Assembly: GCA_025617745.1 (NCBI GenBank)
Contig: CM046857.1
Coordinates: 29,544,094 to 29,608,093 of the forward strand
Length of the DNA: 64,000 nucleotides
DNA from: Heliocidaris erythrogramma
Taxonomy: Eukaryota; Echinodermata; Echinoidea; Camarodonta; Echinometridae
Direction: 5' to 3'
Below, piece after piece: positions 33,809 through 45,239 of the stretch (its first letter is position 1; every line of letters starts with the position of its first letter). Below the pieces are notes generated by a model. The model did no database searches. It was not told the origin of the DNA and saw only the letters and a program-made list of their open reading frames with translations. The translations under genes and the position numbers were made by a program.

Positions 33809-33901
33809 ATGCCGACTCGTTTCGTTTCTATTTGGATACTGGTCCTCATCGAAGCCTGTTTAGCATTGGATGAATGTATCATGCAAATAAGAGAAGATTG
33901 A
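33809..33901 (+). CDS. Possible 30-aa secreted or signal-peptide ORF
   Basis: The ATG at 33809 opens a 30-residue frame starting MPTRFVSIWILVLIEACLAL, which looks like a signal peptide cut after CLA. The frame stops at 33899-33901. A TATA-like TATTTAAA lies about 60 bases upstream. It stands 2.2 kb before the CLCA-like exon on the same strand. It could be a short peptide, an alternative signal exon whose splice donor I cannot place, or chance. Confidence 0.25.
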   Translation: MPTRFVSIWILVLIEACLALDECIMQIRED

Positions 33902-36069
33902 ATCAGACCAGAATTCTATAAAGAAGCAAACAAAAACTGTCTGGAAATCACATTCCATGAAAAGCACAAATCGAATTTTCACGCCTTATTAATCACGTGT
34001 TGTGCACATGCATGGTCCCGGGCTCTTAGCTCCATTTCCTCATCATGCTTATAGGGCGGTGGGTGGATCACCATTCATGATTCTAGCGGCTAATTAGTTA
34101 TAATATATAGTCAAGTTGAGAACTTAAAAATATATACTTCCTTACACTTTTTAAAATCATATTTTCTATTTCTATTGAAATACTTTCTCTTTCCTCAAAA
34201 TAAATAGTTTCAGATGGTGAGATGCGGGGGGGGGGGGGGGTCACCCCCACAGTGTGTGCTACACAACCGCACAACTACACAACTGCGTCCACAAAAAGCG
34301 TCGAAAAGTTGTCAAACCTCAAATTTAGGGATATTTTTAAGTTTCAAGTGATGTAAAACCTATATTTTTCAAGATAGAAACTCAAAATCTTCCATGAATA
34401 AGCACATTCCAAATAAATATTATATATCATTGATATAATTTGTAACAAATCAGTTTAATATCACAGTTATGAGATATGCTATATTGTGGAGTAAAATTGT
34501 AAAACTCAATGTTCATGTGTGACTAAATATGGAGATAGATTAAGCTCCAAACTTTGCATTTCTCAAAAATATAAATAGTTTTGATACTCAAAATACATGT
34601 TTGAAGTGTGTAAACATAATTTCATTTTAACCCTCTTTGGGGACATATTTGGTATATGTTAAAAAAAAACCAGAGCCATCATTGCGGAGATATTTAGAAT
34701 GTGTGGAGCAGGGGGGGGGGGGGGGGGGGGGGTGGGGTGGGAGGGGTCGTCTATAACGTTTATAGAGTTGGAGTATTTTTTTAAAGGGATCGAGCACCGT
34801 TGCTGCCGGGTGTTTCCATTTGGTGACCCACTTTTTTCTGACACCCCTGACACACTTTTTTGCCGTTCACTTTGTACACGGGGGCTTTTTCATGAGACAG
34901 TTTCTGTGATTGGGTTTTTTGCTAGTGAATATTCATTAGCAATCTAAATTTATTTTTCATTAGGAGAGGCTTGGTCTGATTCCATTTCTGTGATTGGCTT
35001 TCATGCTATTGAATATTCATTAGCTATCTAACTCATATTTCAAAACGATGAACTTTTTAAAAAGTTCCTGAAAATTAGTCTTAGCGAGAAAATATTTAAA
35101 TGAGCCAACTTTGTGATCTCTGAGGGTTTAAATTTCGAAAAATTTCTGTAGAGCTCTGTCGCTTTCTCCCTCACTTGTATAGTTTATCAAACTTTGACTG
35201 CCAATGTCGGGTTATGTGCATCAAAAATCTTTTCTTGCAATAACTGCCATAATACTCTAATTGAAAGCTGGAATTTACATCTGGTTTGCATGTATCTGTT
35301 CAGCTGATCAGTTGGGTGGATGCAATTTTATTGTTTTCCCCGGCACAAAACTGAAGTCGCATGTTCTTATTTCTATTCCAATACCGAATTTAGGGAGGAG
35401 CACACTGACCCGCGCCCGTTTTCAAAGCCAATATGGGGAGTTGTCCGCAAGCCGTCACAATCGACTCACCAAACTGCCAATTTGAGATTTGCATAGAATA
35501 TAGTGATTTCATTTTTGAAACATCCATAACTTTCTTATTCCTCGTCCGATTTCTTTCAAACTTTCACCATCATATGTTATTCTTATACTTTTTTACTTCC
35601 ACACAGACCGTCCTATTACATGCCCTTTAATGACCGTTACGCCCACACGTTGTGTGTCCAGACAGGCTTCTTTGAGCCCCTGCTATATGTCTTCTTGTGC
35701 CTCCATTTACCAAATTCTGTATTCCCCCTACTACTCAACACTGTCGTATAATTGCATATTATTAAATGTTTAATATTAATTACCGGTAAGGAGGAATTGC
35801 AGAAGGAAATACATTTAAATGGTAAACGTAAATTTGTGTCCAATCTAACATTTGACAAATTTGTTATGATCATAATGATGATAATTATAATAATAATAAT
35901 GATCATAATCACAATAATAATAAAAAGAAGACGAAGAAGAAGAAGAAGAAGAAGAAGAAGATAGAAGAAGAAGAAGAATACTGAAAATATGAATATATAA
36001 TGGTATCAAGGACAATGCTAATTTTAAACAACACCATTTAAAACTATAACAATCATTCTGTGTTTCCAG
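33902..36069. other. AT-rich spacer, G run and GAA microsatellite
   Basis: G runs at 34226-34239 and 34711-34732, ATA/AAT simple repeats at 35870-35920 and an (AGA)n tract at 35925-35977. There is no gene. The final 30 bases form the pyrimidine-rich splice acceptor of the next exon. Confidence 0.6.
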
Positions 36070-36281
36070 ACGGAGTTAAATATGAATGCCAGGGGTTTTT
36101 CGCTGTTTCTGCTCGTGGTCATCCAACACACCAATGCTGGGCGGATCAAGCTTGATGCTGATGGAGGCTATGTCGACATGGTGATCGCGATACGAGATGA
36201 CGTCAAAGAAAGCTCCGATCTTCTTGCCGCCATTCAAAGGGAATTCAGGCTAGCTTCATCTCATCTCCACACAGCCACCAG
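36070..36281 (+). CDS. First coding exon of a CLCA-like (calcium-activated chloride channel regulator) gene
   Basis: A good acceptor (TCTGTGTTTCCAG, AG at 36068-36069) and donor (CACCAG, then GTAATG at 36282) bound the exon. The ATG at 36082 begins MNARGFSLFLLVVIQHTNA, a clear signal peptide, followed by GRIKLDADGGYVDMVIAI and a segment ending SSHLHTATR. The pattern IKL..GGY..MVIAI plus ...F..AS.HL..AT matches the N-terminus of CLCA proteins, secreted self-cleaving metalloprotease-like regulators of chloride conductance. The exon ends in phase 2. The next expected segment, with the catalytic HExxH further on, is not in the rest of the window. The following intron is therefore over 27 kb, or the gene is truncated. 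The upstream 12 bases are 5' UTR, so at least one earlier non-coding exon is implied. Confidence 0.75.
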
Positions 36282-36304
36282 GTAATGTTCGTCCAAATTA
36301 GTTT

Positions 36305-36804
36305 CATCATCTGCTCAATTTACTGAATTTCTATTTGGTCTTATGATTTTAACTTGTCAGAATCACCAACATAACTACCTCCCTTTTCGGTCATGATTTG
36401 TCCTGCTTTCCCATTGCCCATCTTTCCTGTTCCTTTTTCTTTTATCTGTTTTCCTTTTCCTTGTCGTTTCGTGTTTGTTTGTTGTTCTGTAACACTGTTT
36501 TGTGTTTTCCAAGTCTTCGTAGGCACAATTTGAAACGATGTTATTTTCCCTGGGGATCCACAAATTACAAGCACTGCTTTTTAGTGGGTCCCCCACATTT
36601 CCTCAGAAATTAAGAATTTTAATAATTCATTATAATAATGTATTTATATATGTACAGTGTACATTTGTACTTCTACACTTATCAAGGTAAATTGAATTTG
36701 TACGTTTATTTTTTCATATTTTCTGTAACATTATCTGTAATGCCATTGTCTTTTTTTCTGTTGGAAATGAAATAAATACGAATTTGAATTTGAATTTTGA
36801 ATCG
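36305..36804 (+). mobile_element. LINE 3' end (5'-truncated), plus orientation
   Basis: The sequence from TCTGCTCAATTTACTGAATT to the AAATACGAATTTG tail is the same LINE 3' region that occurs in minus orientation in the triplicated unit. It ends in GAAATAAATACGAATTTGAA, a short tandem tail typical of CR1/L2-like LINEs. It starts 24 bases after the CLCA-like splice donor. Confidence 0.8.
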
Positions 36805-36927
36805 TATTTTGATCGTATGACTGTTGAAGCCTGTGCAGTGACACTTCAGAATTACTCTTGGCCAGTGTCTCTCAAGATTATAATATGAATTTTCATTACC
36901 ACAACCAGGGGCGGATCCAAGGTTTTG

Positions 36928-37429
36928 TTAAAGGGAAAGTCCACCCTGGTGTTAAGTTGATTTGAATTAAGGAAGAAAAATGAGATAAACAGATCAGTGA
37001 TTCTGAAGTTGTAATGAATCAAACACAAATTGGCACTTCCTTAACATATCTTGCGAGCTCCTCTCCCACTCGTTGCTCACTACAGAAAATCTCATAATTG
37101 TTTATTTTCTTAGTTTTTGATGAAGGAATAGATTTGTTTCATACATGTGTTGTGTGAAAACATACATGTATCAGCAATGCTTATCGAAAGAGCATGTATG
37201 ATTGAATATTTTCTTGAGAGAAAATGGAAATTAATTATTTTTTTGGATACAGGGCAAATGGGATAGGAGCTCGCAAGATACGTCACGGAGTTGCCAATTT
37301 GTGTTTGATTGATTGCAACTTCAAAAATTCATAACTTCCTTATTTCTTATCAGATTTTGCTCAAACCTTCATTGATCTGTTTCCTAAATTTCTCTGCTTC
37401 TTTTAAAACCAGGTGGACTTTCCCTTTAA
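36928..37429. mobile_element. T2/Kolobok-like MITE (TTAA-flanked)
   Basis: TTAAAGGGAAAGTCCACC at 36928 is mirrored by GGTGGACTTTCCCTTTAA ending at 37429. The TTAA target and AAAGGG termini fit T2-type MITEs. The 502-bp body has no ORF. Its right-hand part (from 37053) is included in the tandem triplication. Confidence 0.85.
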
Positions 37430-37740
37430 AGAAAGGGGGAAGCACAATCCCATGCACTGAATTCTGATAACAAAAGTAATAGTTCGGCGTCATAAGCTCC
37501 AAAATTTGGCTGAATTGTGCACTTTTGTCTAAAAGAACCAAAACTGGTACAGTTGTCGAATGATGTATACTGAACAATGTTAGATAAGGAAGCACTTCCA
37601 AAAAATAATTTATGGGGTACTTTTGAAGGAATTTGTAATTGCAAAACCTACTCAAGTAGATAACTCGATCACGTCGATATTCGGATCCGATACCACCTTA
37701 GAGTTCCAAATATTGCTTTGTTAGCCCAAAGGTGGTAAGC

Positions 37741-38648
37741 TTACACAATTCAAATTCGTATTCAAATTCGTATTTATTTCATTTCCAACAGAAAGAAAAC
37801 ACAATGGCATTACAGATATTCTTACAGAAAATATGCAAAAATATATGTACAAATTCATTTTTCCTTGATAAGTTTAGAAGTATATATAAATAAATTATTA
37901 TAATGAATTATTAAAAGAAATTCTTAATTTCTTAGGAAATGTGGGGGATCCACTAAAGAGCAGTGCTTGTAATTTGTGGATCCCCCAGGGAAAATAAAAT
38001 TGTTTCAAATTGTGCCTACGAAGACTTGGAGAACACAAAACGGTGTTACAGAACAAACAAACACGAAACGACAAGGAAAAGGAAAACAGATAAAAGGAAA
38101 AGGAACAGGAAAAAGGGAAAAAGGGAAAAGCAGGACAAATCATGACCGAAAAAGGAGGTTGTTATATTTGTGATTCTGGCAAGTTAAGATCATAAGACCA
38201 ATACAGAAATTCAGTAAATTGAGCAGATGACGAAGACCTAAATGGAAAAAATAAGATACCAGCTGTTATCAGGTTATTATTGTATATTATTATAAGATTT
38301 GAGCAAAAATATTTCATTATTTTCTTAAAATAATTCAGGGAAGGACTACTTTTAAAATCTTCACTTAAAAAGTTCAAAAATCTAGGACCATCATACATAA
38401 AATCATGTCTTCTTCGCTAATAAAGTTTTAAAGAGTGGTAGGTGAAACTCGTTAGACCGTCTAGTTGGGTAATCGTGAAATGACCGATTTTTGGGGAACA
38501 TGGCATCAAATATATGTGGAAGGGTCTTCCTACTGTAGTTAATCATAAATTGTCCCAAATGAAATAGATACAAGTCATTCATTTTGAATAGTCTGCTATC
38601 AACAAATAACGGGTCTGTGTGTGAGAGTATAGCGAGCTCCTCTCCCAC
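37741..38648 (-). pseudogene. LINE ORF2 C-terminus and 3' UTR, unit 1
   Basis: On the minus strand the frames read ILSHTDPLFVDSRLFKMNDL, then YPTRRSNEFHLPLFKTLL, then YDGPRFLNFLSEDFKSSPSL. This is the conserved end of CR1/L2-type LINE reverse-transcriptase proteins. A frameshift separates the parts. A 3' UTR and the AAATACGAATTTG tail follow down to 37741. There is no endonuclease or RT core. Confidence 0.85.
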
Positions 38649-39317
38649 TCGTTGCTCACTACAGAAAATCTCATAATTGTTTATTTTCTTAGTTTTTGAT
38701 GAAGGAATAGATTTGTTTCATACATGTGTTGTGTGAAAACATACATGTATCAGCAATGCTTATCGAAAGAGCATGTATGATTGAATATTTTCTTGAGAGA
38801 AAATGGAAATTAATTATTTTTTTGGATACAGGGCAAATGGGATAGGAGCTCGCAAGATACGTCACGGAGTTGCCAATTTGTGTTTGATTGATTGCAACTT
38901 CAAAAATTCATAACTTCCTTATTTCTTATCAGATTTTGCTCAAACCTTCATTGATCTGTTTCCTAAATTTCTCTGCTTCTTTTAAAACCAGGTGGACTTT
39001 CCCTTTAAAGAAAGGGGGAAGCACAATCCCATGCACTGAATTCTGATAACAAAAGTAATAGTTCGGCGTCATAAGCTCCAAACTTGGCTGAATTGTGCAC
39101 TTTTGTCTAAAAGAACCAAAACTGGTACAGTTGTCGAATGATGTATACTGAACAATGTTAGATAAGGAAGCACTTCCAAAAAATAATTTATGGGGTACTT
39201 TTGAAGGAATTTGTAATTGCAAAACCTACTCAAGTAGATAACTCGATCACGTCGATATTCGGATCCGATACCACCTTAGAGTTCCAAATATTGCTTTGTT
39301 AGCCCAAAGGTGGTAAG

Positions 39318-40225
39318 CTTACACAATTCAAATTCGTATTCAAATTCGTATTTATTTCATTTCCAACAGAAAGAAAACACAATGGCATTACAGATATTCT
39401 TACAGAAAATATGCAAAAATATATGTACAAATTCATTTTTCCTTGATAAGTTTAGAAGTATATATAAATAAATTATTATAATGAATAATTAAAAGAAATT
39501 CTTAATTTCTTAGGAAATGTGGGGGATCCACTAAAGAGCAGTGCTTGTAATTTGTGGATCCCCCAGGGAAAATAAAATTGTTTCAAATTGTGCCTACGAA
39601 GACTTGGAGAACACAAAACGGTGTTACAGACAAACAAACACGAAACGACAAGGAAAAGGAAAACAGATAAAAGGAAAAGGAACAGGAAAAAGGGAACAAG
39701 GGAAAAGCAGGACAAATCATGACCGAAAAAGGAGGTTGTTATATTTGTGATTCTGGCAAGTTAAGATCATAAGACCAATACAGAAATTCAGTAAATTGAG
39801 CAGATGACGAAGACCTAAATGGAAAAAAAATGATACCAGCTGTTATCAGGTTATTATTGTATATTATTATAAGATTTGAGCAAAAATATTTCATTATTTT
39901 CTTAAAATAATTCAGGGAAGGACTACTTTTAAAATCTTCACTTAAAAAGTTCAAAAATCTAGGACCATCATACATAAAATCATGTCTTCTTCGCTAATAA
40001 AGTTTTAAAGAGTGGTAGGTGAAACTCGTTAGACCGTCTAGTTGGGTAATCGTGAAATGACCGATTTTTGGGGAACATGGCATCAAATATATGTGGAAGG
40101 GTCTTCCTACTGTAGTTAATCATAAATTGTCCCAAATGAAATAGATACAAGTCATTCATTTTGAATAGTCTGCTATCAACAAATAACGGGTCTGTGTGTG
40201 AGAGTATAGCGAGCTCCTCTCCCAC
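39318..40225 (-). pseudogene. LINE ORF2 C-terminus and 3' UTR, unit 2
   Basis: Same fragment as in unit 1. A small indel near 39825 changes AAAAATAAG to AAAAAAAATG. Confidence 0.85.
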
Positions 40226-40900
40226 TCGTTGCTCACTACAGAAAATCTCATAATTGTTTATTTTCTTAGTTTTTGATGAAGGAATAGATTTGTTTCATAC
40301 ATGTGTTGTGTGAAAACATACATGTATCAGCAATGCTTATCGAAAGAGCATGTATGATTGAATATTTTCTTGAGAGAAAATGGAAATTAATTATTTTTTT
40401 GGATACAGGGCAAATGGGATAGGAGCTCGCAAGATACGTCACGGAGTTGCCAATTTGTGTTTGATTGATTGCAACTTCAAAAATTCATAACTTCCTTATT
40501 TCTTATCAGATTTTGCTCAAACCTTCATTGATCTGTTTCCTAAATTTCTCTGCTTCTTTTAAAACCAGGTGGACTTTCCCTTTAAAGAAAGGGGGAAGCA
40601 CAATCCCATGCACTGAATTCTGATAACAAAAGTAATAGTTCGGCGTCATAAGCTCCAAAATTTGGCTGAATTGTGCACTTTTGTCTAAAAGAACCAAAAC
40701 TGGTACAGTTGTCGAATGATGTATACTGAACAATGTTAGATAAGGAAGCACTTCCAAAAAATAATTTATTGGGGGGTACTTTTGAAGGAATTTGTAATTG
40801 CAAAACCTACTCAAGTAGATAACTCGATCACGTCGATATTCGGATCCGATACCACCTTAGAGTTCCAAATATTGCTTTGTTAGCCCAAAGGTGGTAAGCT

Positions 40901-41868
40901 TACACAATTCAAATTCGTATTCAAATTCGTATTTATTTCATTTCCAACAGAAAGAAAACACAATGGCATTACAGATATTCTTACAGAAAATATGCAAAAA
41001 TATATGTACAAATTCATTTTTCCTTGATAAGTTTAGAAGTATATATAAATAAATTATTATAATGAATAATTAAAAGAAATTCTTAATTTCTTAGGAAATG
41101 TGGGGGATCCACTAAAGAGCAGTGCTTGTAATTTGTGGATCCCCCAGGGAAAATAAAATTGTTTCAAATTGTGCCTACGAAGACTTGGAGAACACAAAAC
41201 GGTGTTACAGAACAAACAAACACGAAACGACAAGGAAAAGGAAAACAGATAAAAGGAAAAGGAACAGGAAAAAGGGAAAAAGGGAAAAGCAGGACAAATC
41301 ATGACCGAAAAAGGAGGTTGTTATATTTGTGATTCTGGCAAGTTAAGATCATAAGACCAATACAGAAATTCAGTAAATTGAGCAGATGACAAAGACCTAA
41401 ATGGAAAAAATAAGATACCAGCTGTTATCAGGTTATTATTGTATATTATTATAAGATTTGAGCAAAAATATTTCATTATTTTCTTAAAATAATTCAGGGA
41501 AGGACTACTTTTAAAATCTTCACTTAAAAAGTTCAAAAATCTAGGACCATCATACATAAAATCATGTCTTCTTCGCTAATAAAGTTTTAAAGAGTGGTAG
41601 GTGAAACTCGTTAGACCGTCTAGTTGGGTAATCGTGAAATGACCGATTTTGGGGGAACATGGCATCAAATATATGTGGAAAGGTCTTCCTACTGTAGTTA
41701 ATCATAAATTGTCCCAAATGAAATAGATACAAGTCATTCATTTTGAATAGTCTGCTATCAACAAATAACGGGTCTGTGTGTGAGAGTATAGCGGAATTGC
41801 AGATAATACGGAGAGACTTCTTTTGTTATAAAAGTCTGTCAAATACAGATTGTTGGGTATTTCCCCAA
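40901..41868 (-). pseudogene. LINE ORF2 C-terminus and 3' UTR, unit 3 (extends furthest)
   Basis: Same fragment, but here the LINE continues about 78 bases beyond the unit boundary on the minus strand (reading RSLRIICNSAILSHTDPLF). This shows what stood next to the breakpoint before duplication. Confidence 0.85.
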
Positions 41869-41875
41869 TCAAGTA

Positions 41876-43375
41876 CACTGTAAAAAAAGAATCGTTGAGA
41901 TTACTCAAAAAAAGTTTGTCAACGGATTGCCTTGATTATTTTACGTATTTGTAACAGGGAATTTTAAGTAGAATTTGCTTATTTTGCTTAATAAACTTTT
42001 ACTCACTCAGTTAAATTGAGTTACATTAACGTAAATATTGTAATCATGATAGATAACAATTAAAACAAAAACTTTTGACATGATTATACTTGTACCCCAT
42101 CTGACACTCTTTCAATTTAAAATTTAATCAGATATCTACTACCATCACCAACAAACAATATTACATTACATACGTTTTAAGTTGACAACTATTGAAAGGG
42201 CTCCGAATTTTATATATACTTGATCGTAGCATCTTAAAAAGAAAAATGGTTGACAATTTTCCTGAAATGTCAAGTTATGATTTGTTTTGAATCGAGTGAC
42301 AATTAAAAATTGTCTTATCTTCTTATTTTTGCTTAAATGAATTAGGAAATATTTTAAACTCCTTTAAATTCTCATTCAACCACAAAAAAAGAATTGTTTA
42401 ATTGTAAAAAGGAGATTAACTTGATCTTAATGAATATTCATGGTGTTGATTCTTATATTACGCACTGCACCAGTCTTTACTTTAAAAAATATATACAATC
42501 AACATAAATTGTTTGAGTAATACGTACTGTGAGTGCTGGTCTTCTAGAATTCAATTTTCAGCAGTCAACATACAAATCAATAAAAATGTAAACACAAATC
42601 AGTAATAATAAAAACACAAATCAGCAAGTAATCATCATAAACATAGTGTATGGGTGACATGAATACCGGAGAAACGCATGACAACAATATTACTCATTAG
42701 AATCAATTTAGATAATAAAACGATTTAAATACATGTGTATAGTTATTTAAATGTGTGATTTAAAGTAAGAAAAGAAATGAAAAAAGAGACCAGCAAAAGA
42801 AGCAGAACTTGTACAAAACTCTGGCCCCTGGAATGATTAGATTGTAAAATATTTGAACAAACAAAAATACGGGAAGACGTTATTTTTTAAGCACATACAA
42901 AATTTTAATTTAAAAAAAATGGATTTGGAGTGTGTTATTGTTTCGAGCATATCAATTATTAATTAATTATTTCGAGTTCATTTATTATTTTAGCAGGAAA
43001 CTGTAGGCAATTGTAAGCAATTATACATGAGGGATCCACAAGGAAGTAAAATAAAGGCCACATAAACATGCAATTGTTTGTGGTTCCTGAGATAAAATAG
43101 GGGCCTATAGTCAAGATAGTATTATTATGAGGCAAAAGAAGAAATGGAAGAAGAGGGGAACATGAAGAATATGAATTATGAAACAAAAAACGGATTATTT
43201 TAACAGACAGGGAATAGAGAATATTGGAAAAAGGAGTACGAGAATGAATAAAAAGGAGCAGCTGTCGCTCTACCCTCCCATTATACCCACGCAAGTTAGG
43301 GCCTGGAAAAGCGTTTTTTTCTGGATCACCATCGGCTCAGATATTTTGCCCCTCGTGAAGGTCTAGATACCAGCC
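41876..43375. other. AT-rich spacer beginning with a CACTGTAAAAA end
   Basis: CACTGTAAAAAAAGAATCG at 41876 looks like the terminus of a repeat that starts right where the LINE fragment stops; its other end is not found. No gene is seen in the remainder. Confidence 0.45.
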
Positions 43376-43999
43376 GCGTAGCCAGGATTTCATTTTAGGG
43401 GGTGCGGTTGAGCAAATTGCTGATGAGCAACGTGCTCCCCAGGGGAGTGGGTGCAGGGAGGGGGAGTTTCCCCCTTCCCGCGCGAAGCGCGAAAGCTTTG
43501 ACATTTGAGCAAATTCGAGAGAAAGATAACGGATCGTAGCACCTTTTTTTAGGCGGAAAGTTAGTTTGACGCTCTGACTGCTTTTCAATTATTTGGGTGC
43601 AATACTGCACTATAATAAGGAGGGGGGGGGGCACAGGGATCGAGGGGGAGTTTCTTCCTTCCAGCGCGATCAGCGCGAAAGCTTTGACGTTCTGACAAAT
43701 ATGAAAGAAAGATGACGGCTCGTGTTGCACCTTTTTCAGGCGAAAAGTTTGTTCGATGCCCTGACTGCTTTTCAATTATTTGGACGCAATACAGCACTGT
43801 ATTTAACAACGGTGGGAGCGCAGGGGGGGGGGTGGTAGTTTCCCGTTTTAACAAATTTGGATAGAAAGATAACGGCTCGTAGCAACTTTTTAGGCTTTTT
43901 TTCTCTCACTTCCCCCCGCTTTTTCGCTCTCGCTTTTCTTTTTTTTTTTTGCGTTTTGGGAGGGGGGCGACCGCCCCCATCGCCCCCCTGGCTACGTGC
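43376..43999. mobile_element. GCGTAGCCAGG-ended element, copy 2, with internal tandem units
   Basis: Ends GCGTAGCCAGGATTTC and (complement) CCTGGCTACGTGC. Inside are about two and a half units of roughly 190-210 bases, each with GGGAGTTTC, GCGCGAAAGCTTTGAC, AAAGAT(A/G)ACGG.TCGT and CTGCTTTTCAATTATTTGG. One such unit is present in the copy at 27915-28340. Confidence 0.8.
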
Positions 44000-44863
44000 C
44001 TGCTAGATAACCCACTGATAGGGGCAAATTGGACGAGAGAGAGAGGGGAGCCACAAGGGGGCATAATTATGCATCGCTATTTCCATATAATTATACTATA
44101 TACTGCCTTATGGTGTAATAAGCCGAACATTTTGAGGTGCCGTGGCTGAGCCAAGAAGAATGTAAAAAATTTCAATCAAGAGCGCCTGAACGTAATAATT
44201 ATACTCGCATATAAATAATTTAAAATGGATGGGGGTATCTCCACCCTTTCCATAAATAAGACTATACTCTGCACTATAAAACCGTCGCCCTTTTTGACAC
44301 CTCTTTATAAATGATATAGACAATCTTTGCGTTTCTAGTTTGACGCTTTCCATTTTATTTACATGGGTAATTCAAAGTCTAAGCCTTTTTATCTTCTATT
44401 AGAACAGGTAGCTGAAATCATCATCAATATTCTGTCTATAGTGACCTTCAATTTTTTGGGGGAGGGGGTACGATCAAGCGAGTTGATTGACCATTTTGAG
44501 TTGTATAACTGTTCATTCTAGAACCTAGCAGGCAGACCATGGTATTATTGAGCTTTAACAATGATTGATCTTATTGAGATATATTGTGGGGTTTCTTCCA
44601 GTATGATGTGCCAGAAGATTTTGCCATTTGGACACTACAAGGACCTTACAGGACAAATTTGAGAGGTTTTTATTGCTTCAGTCTTGCGTATTTCTGGATG
44701 GCAGATAATTTGCCAATCGCCATATCTATATGCACTGTGAGAACGCCATTACCAAGCAAAAACCTTCTCATGTAGCTTAATCTTTTGTTCCGTGCACCCC
44801 TGCTTTTGTTGAAAGTCACCCAACTTGGAAAACTTTTCTACTTCCAACAAAGTGTAGGACTCA
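44000..44863. other. Spacer before the LINE
   Basis: No recognised feature. The part after about 44584 may be LINE 5' sequence, since a frame there (44584-44775) has no stop for 63 residues, but I see no domain. Confidence 0.4.
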
Positions 44864-45136
44864 ATGAATGATGAGCCTCAACTCATTCGTCATGTTCTCC
44901 CTCTTGTGCTATATGCACTGTGCATATGTTGCACACAACCACAAACGGTCTCATCTTTTTTTGCTCCTGAACGAATCTGTGGGAAAACATTACATTACCA
45001 CAAATACTTCAAAGCTCCTATCATATATTATGTCCACTCTATGTCAACTTTCAATCTTGAACTGTTATCATGTGGGGATATTCACCCAAACTCGGCACCT
45101 AACACTGTTCCAGAACATACGTGCCGGAAATACTGA
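44864..45136 (+). pseudogene. LINE ORF N-terminus with 2A-like relic
   Basis: The frame ends with ELLSCGDIHPNSAPN. This resembles the GDIHPNPGP-type motif near the start of many invertebrate LINE ORFs and the 2A ribosome-skipping consensus ending NPGP. The proline-glycine pair is altered to SA, so skipping is not expected. The frame stops at 45136; the endonuclease continues in another frame. Confidence 0.55.
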
Positions 45137-45239
45137 GTACAATTTAAGAAGTAGCACCTATGAAAACAAATTACTGAAACCTGGAAAATAGTTGAAACTT
45201 TGAACATCTCGTCGCAGTGGCAAAAGTTGGTGTAGGAAA

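Larger units (their letters stand above)
37053..41790. repeat. Three tandem copies of a 1.58-kb unit
   Basis: Units start with GCGAGCTCCTCTCCC at 37053, 38632 and 40209 and are 1579, 1577 and about 1582 bases long. Each holds the right part of the T2-like MITE, about 310 bases of unassigned DNA and a minus-strand LINE 3' fragment. Differences are a handful of substitutions and indels, so the amplification is recent. The junction AGTATAGCGAGCTCC joins the LINE (AGTATAGCG...) to the MITE (...TTGCGAGCTCC) across a shared GCG. Confidence 0.95.

Noticed and set aside
36375..36613. Short ORFs repeated around 36.4, 38.0, 39.6 and 41.2 kb, seemingly a small gene family
   Set aside because: They all lie in the LINE 3' UTR copies of the triplication and have no independent coding signal.
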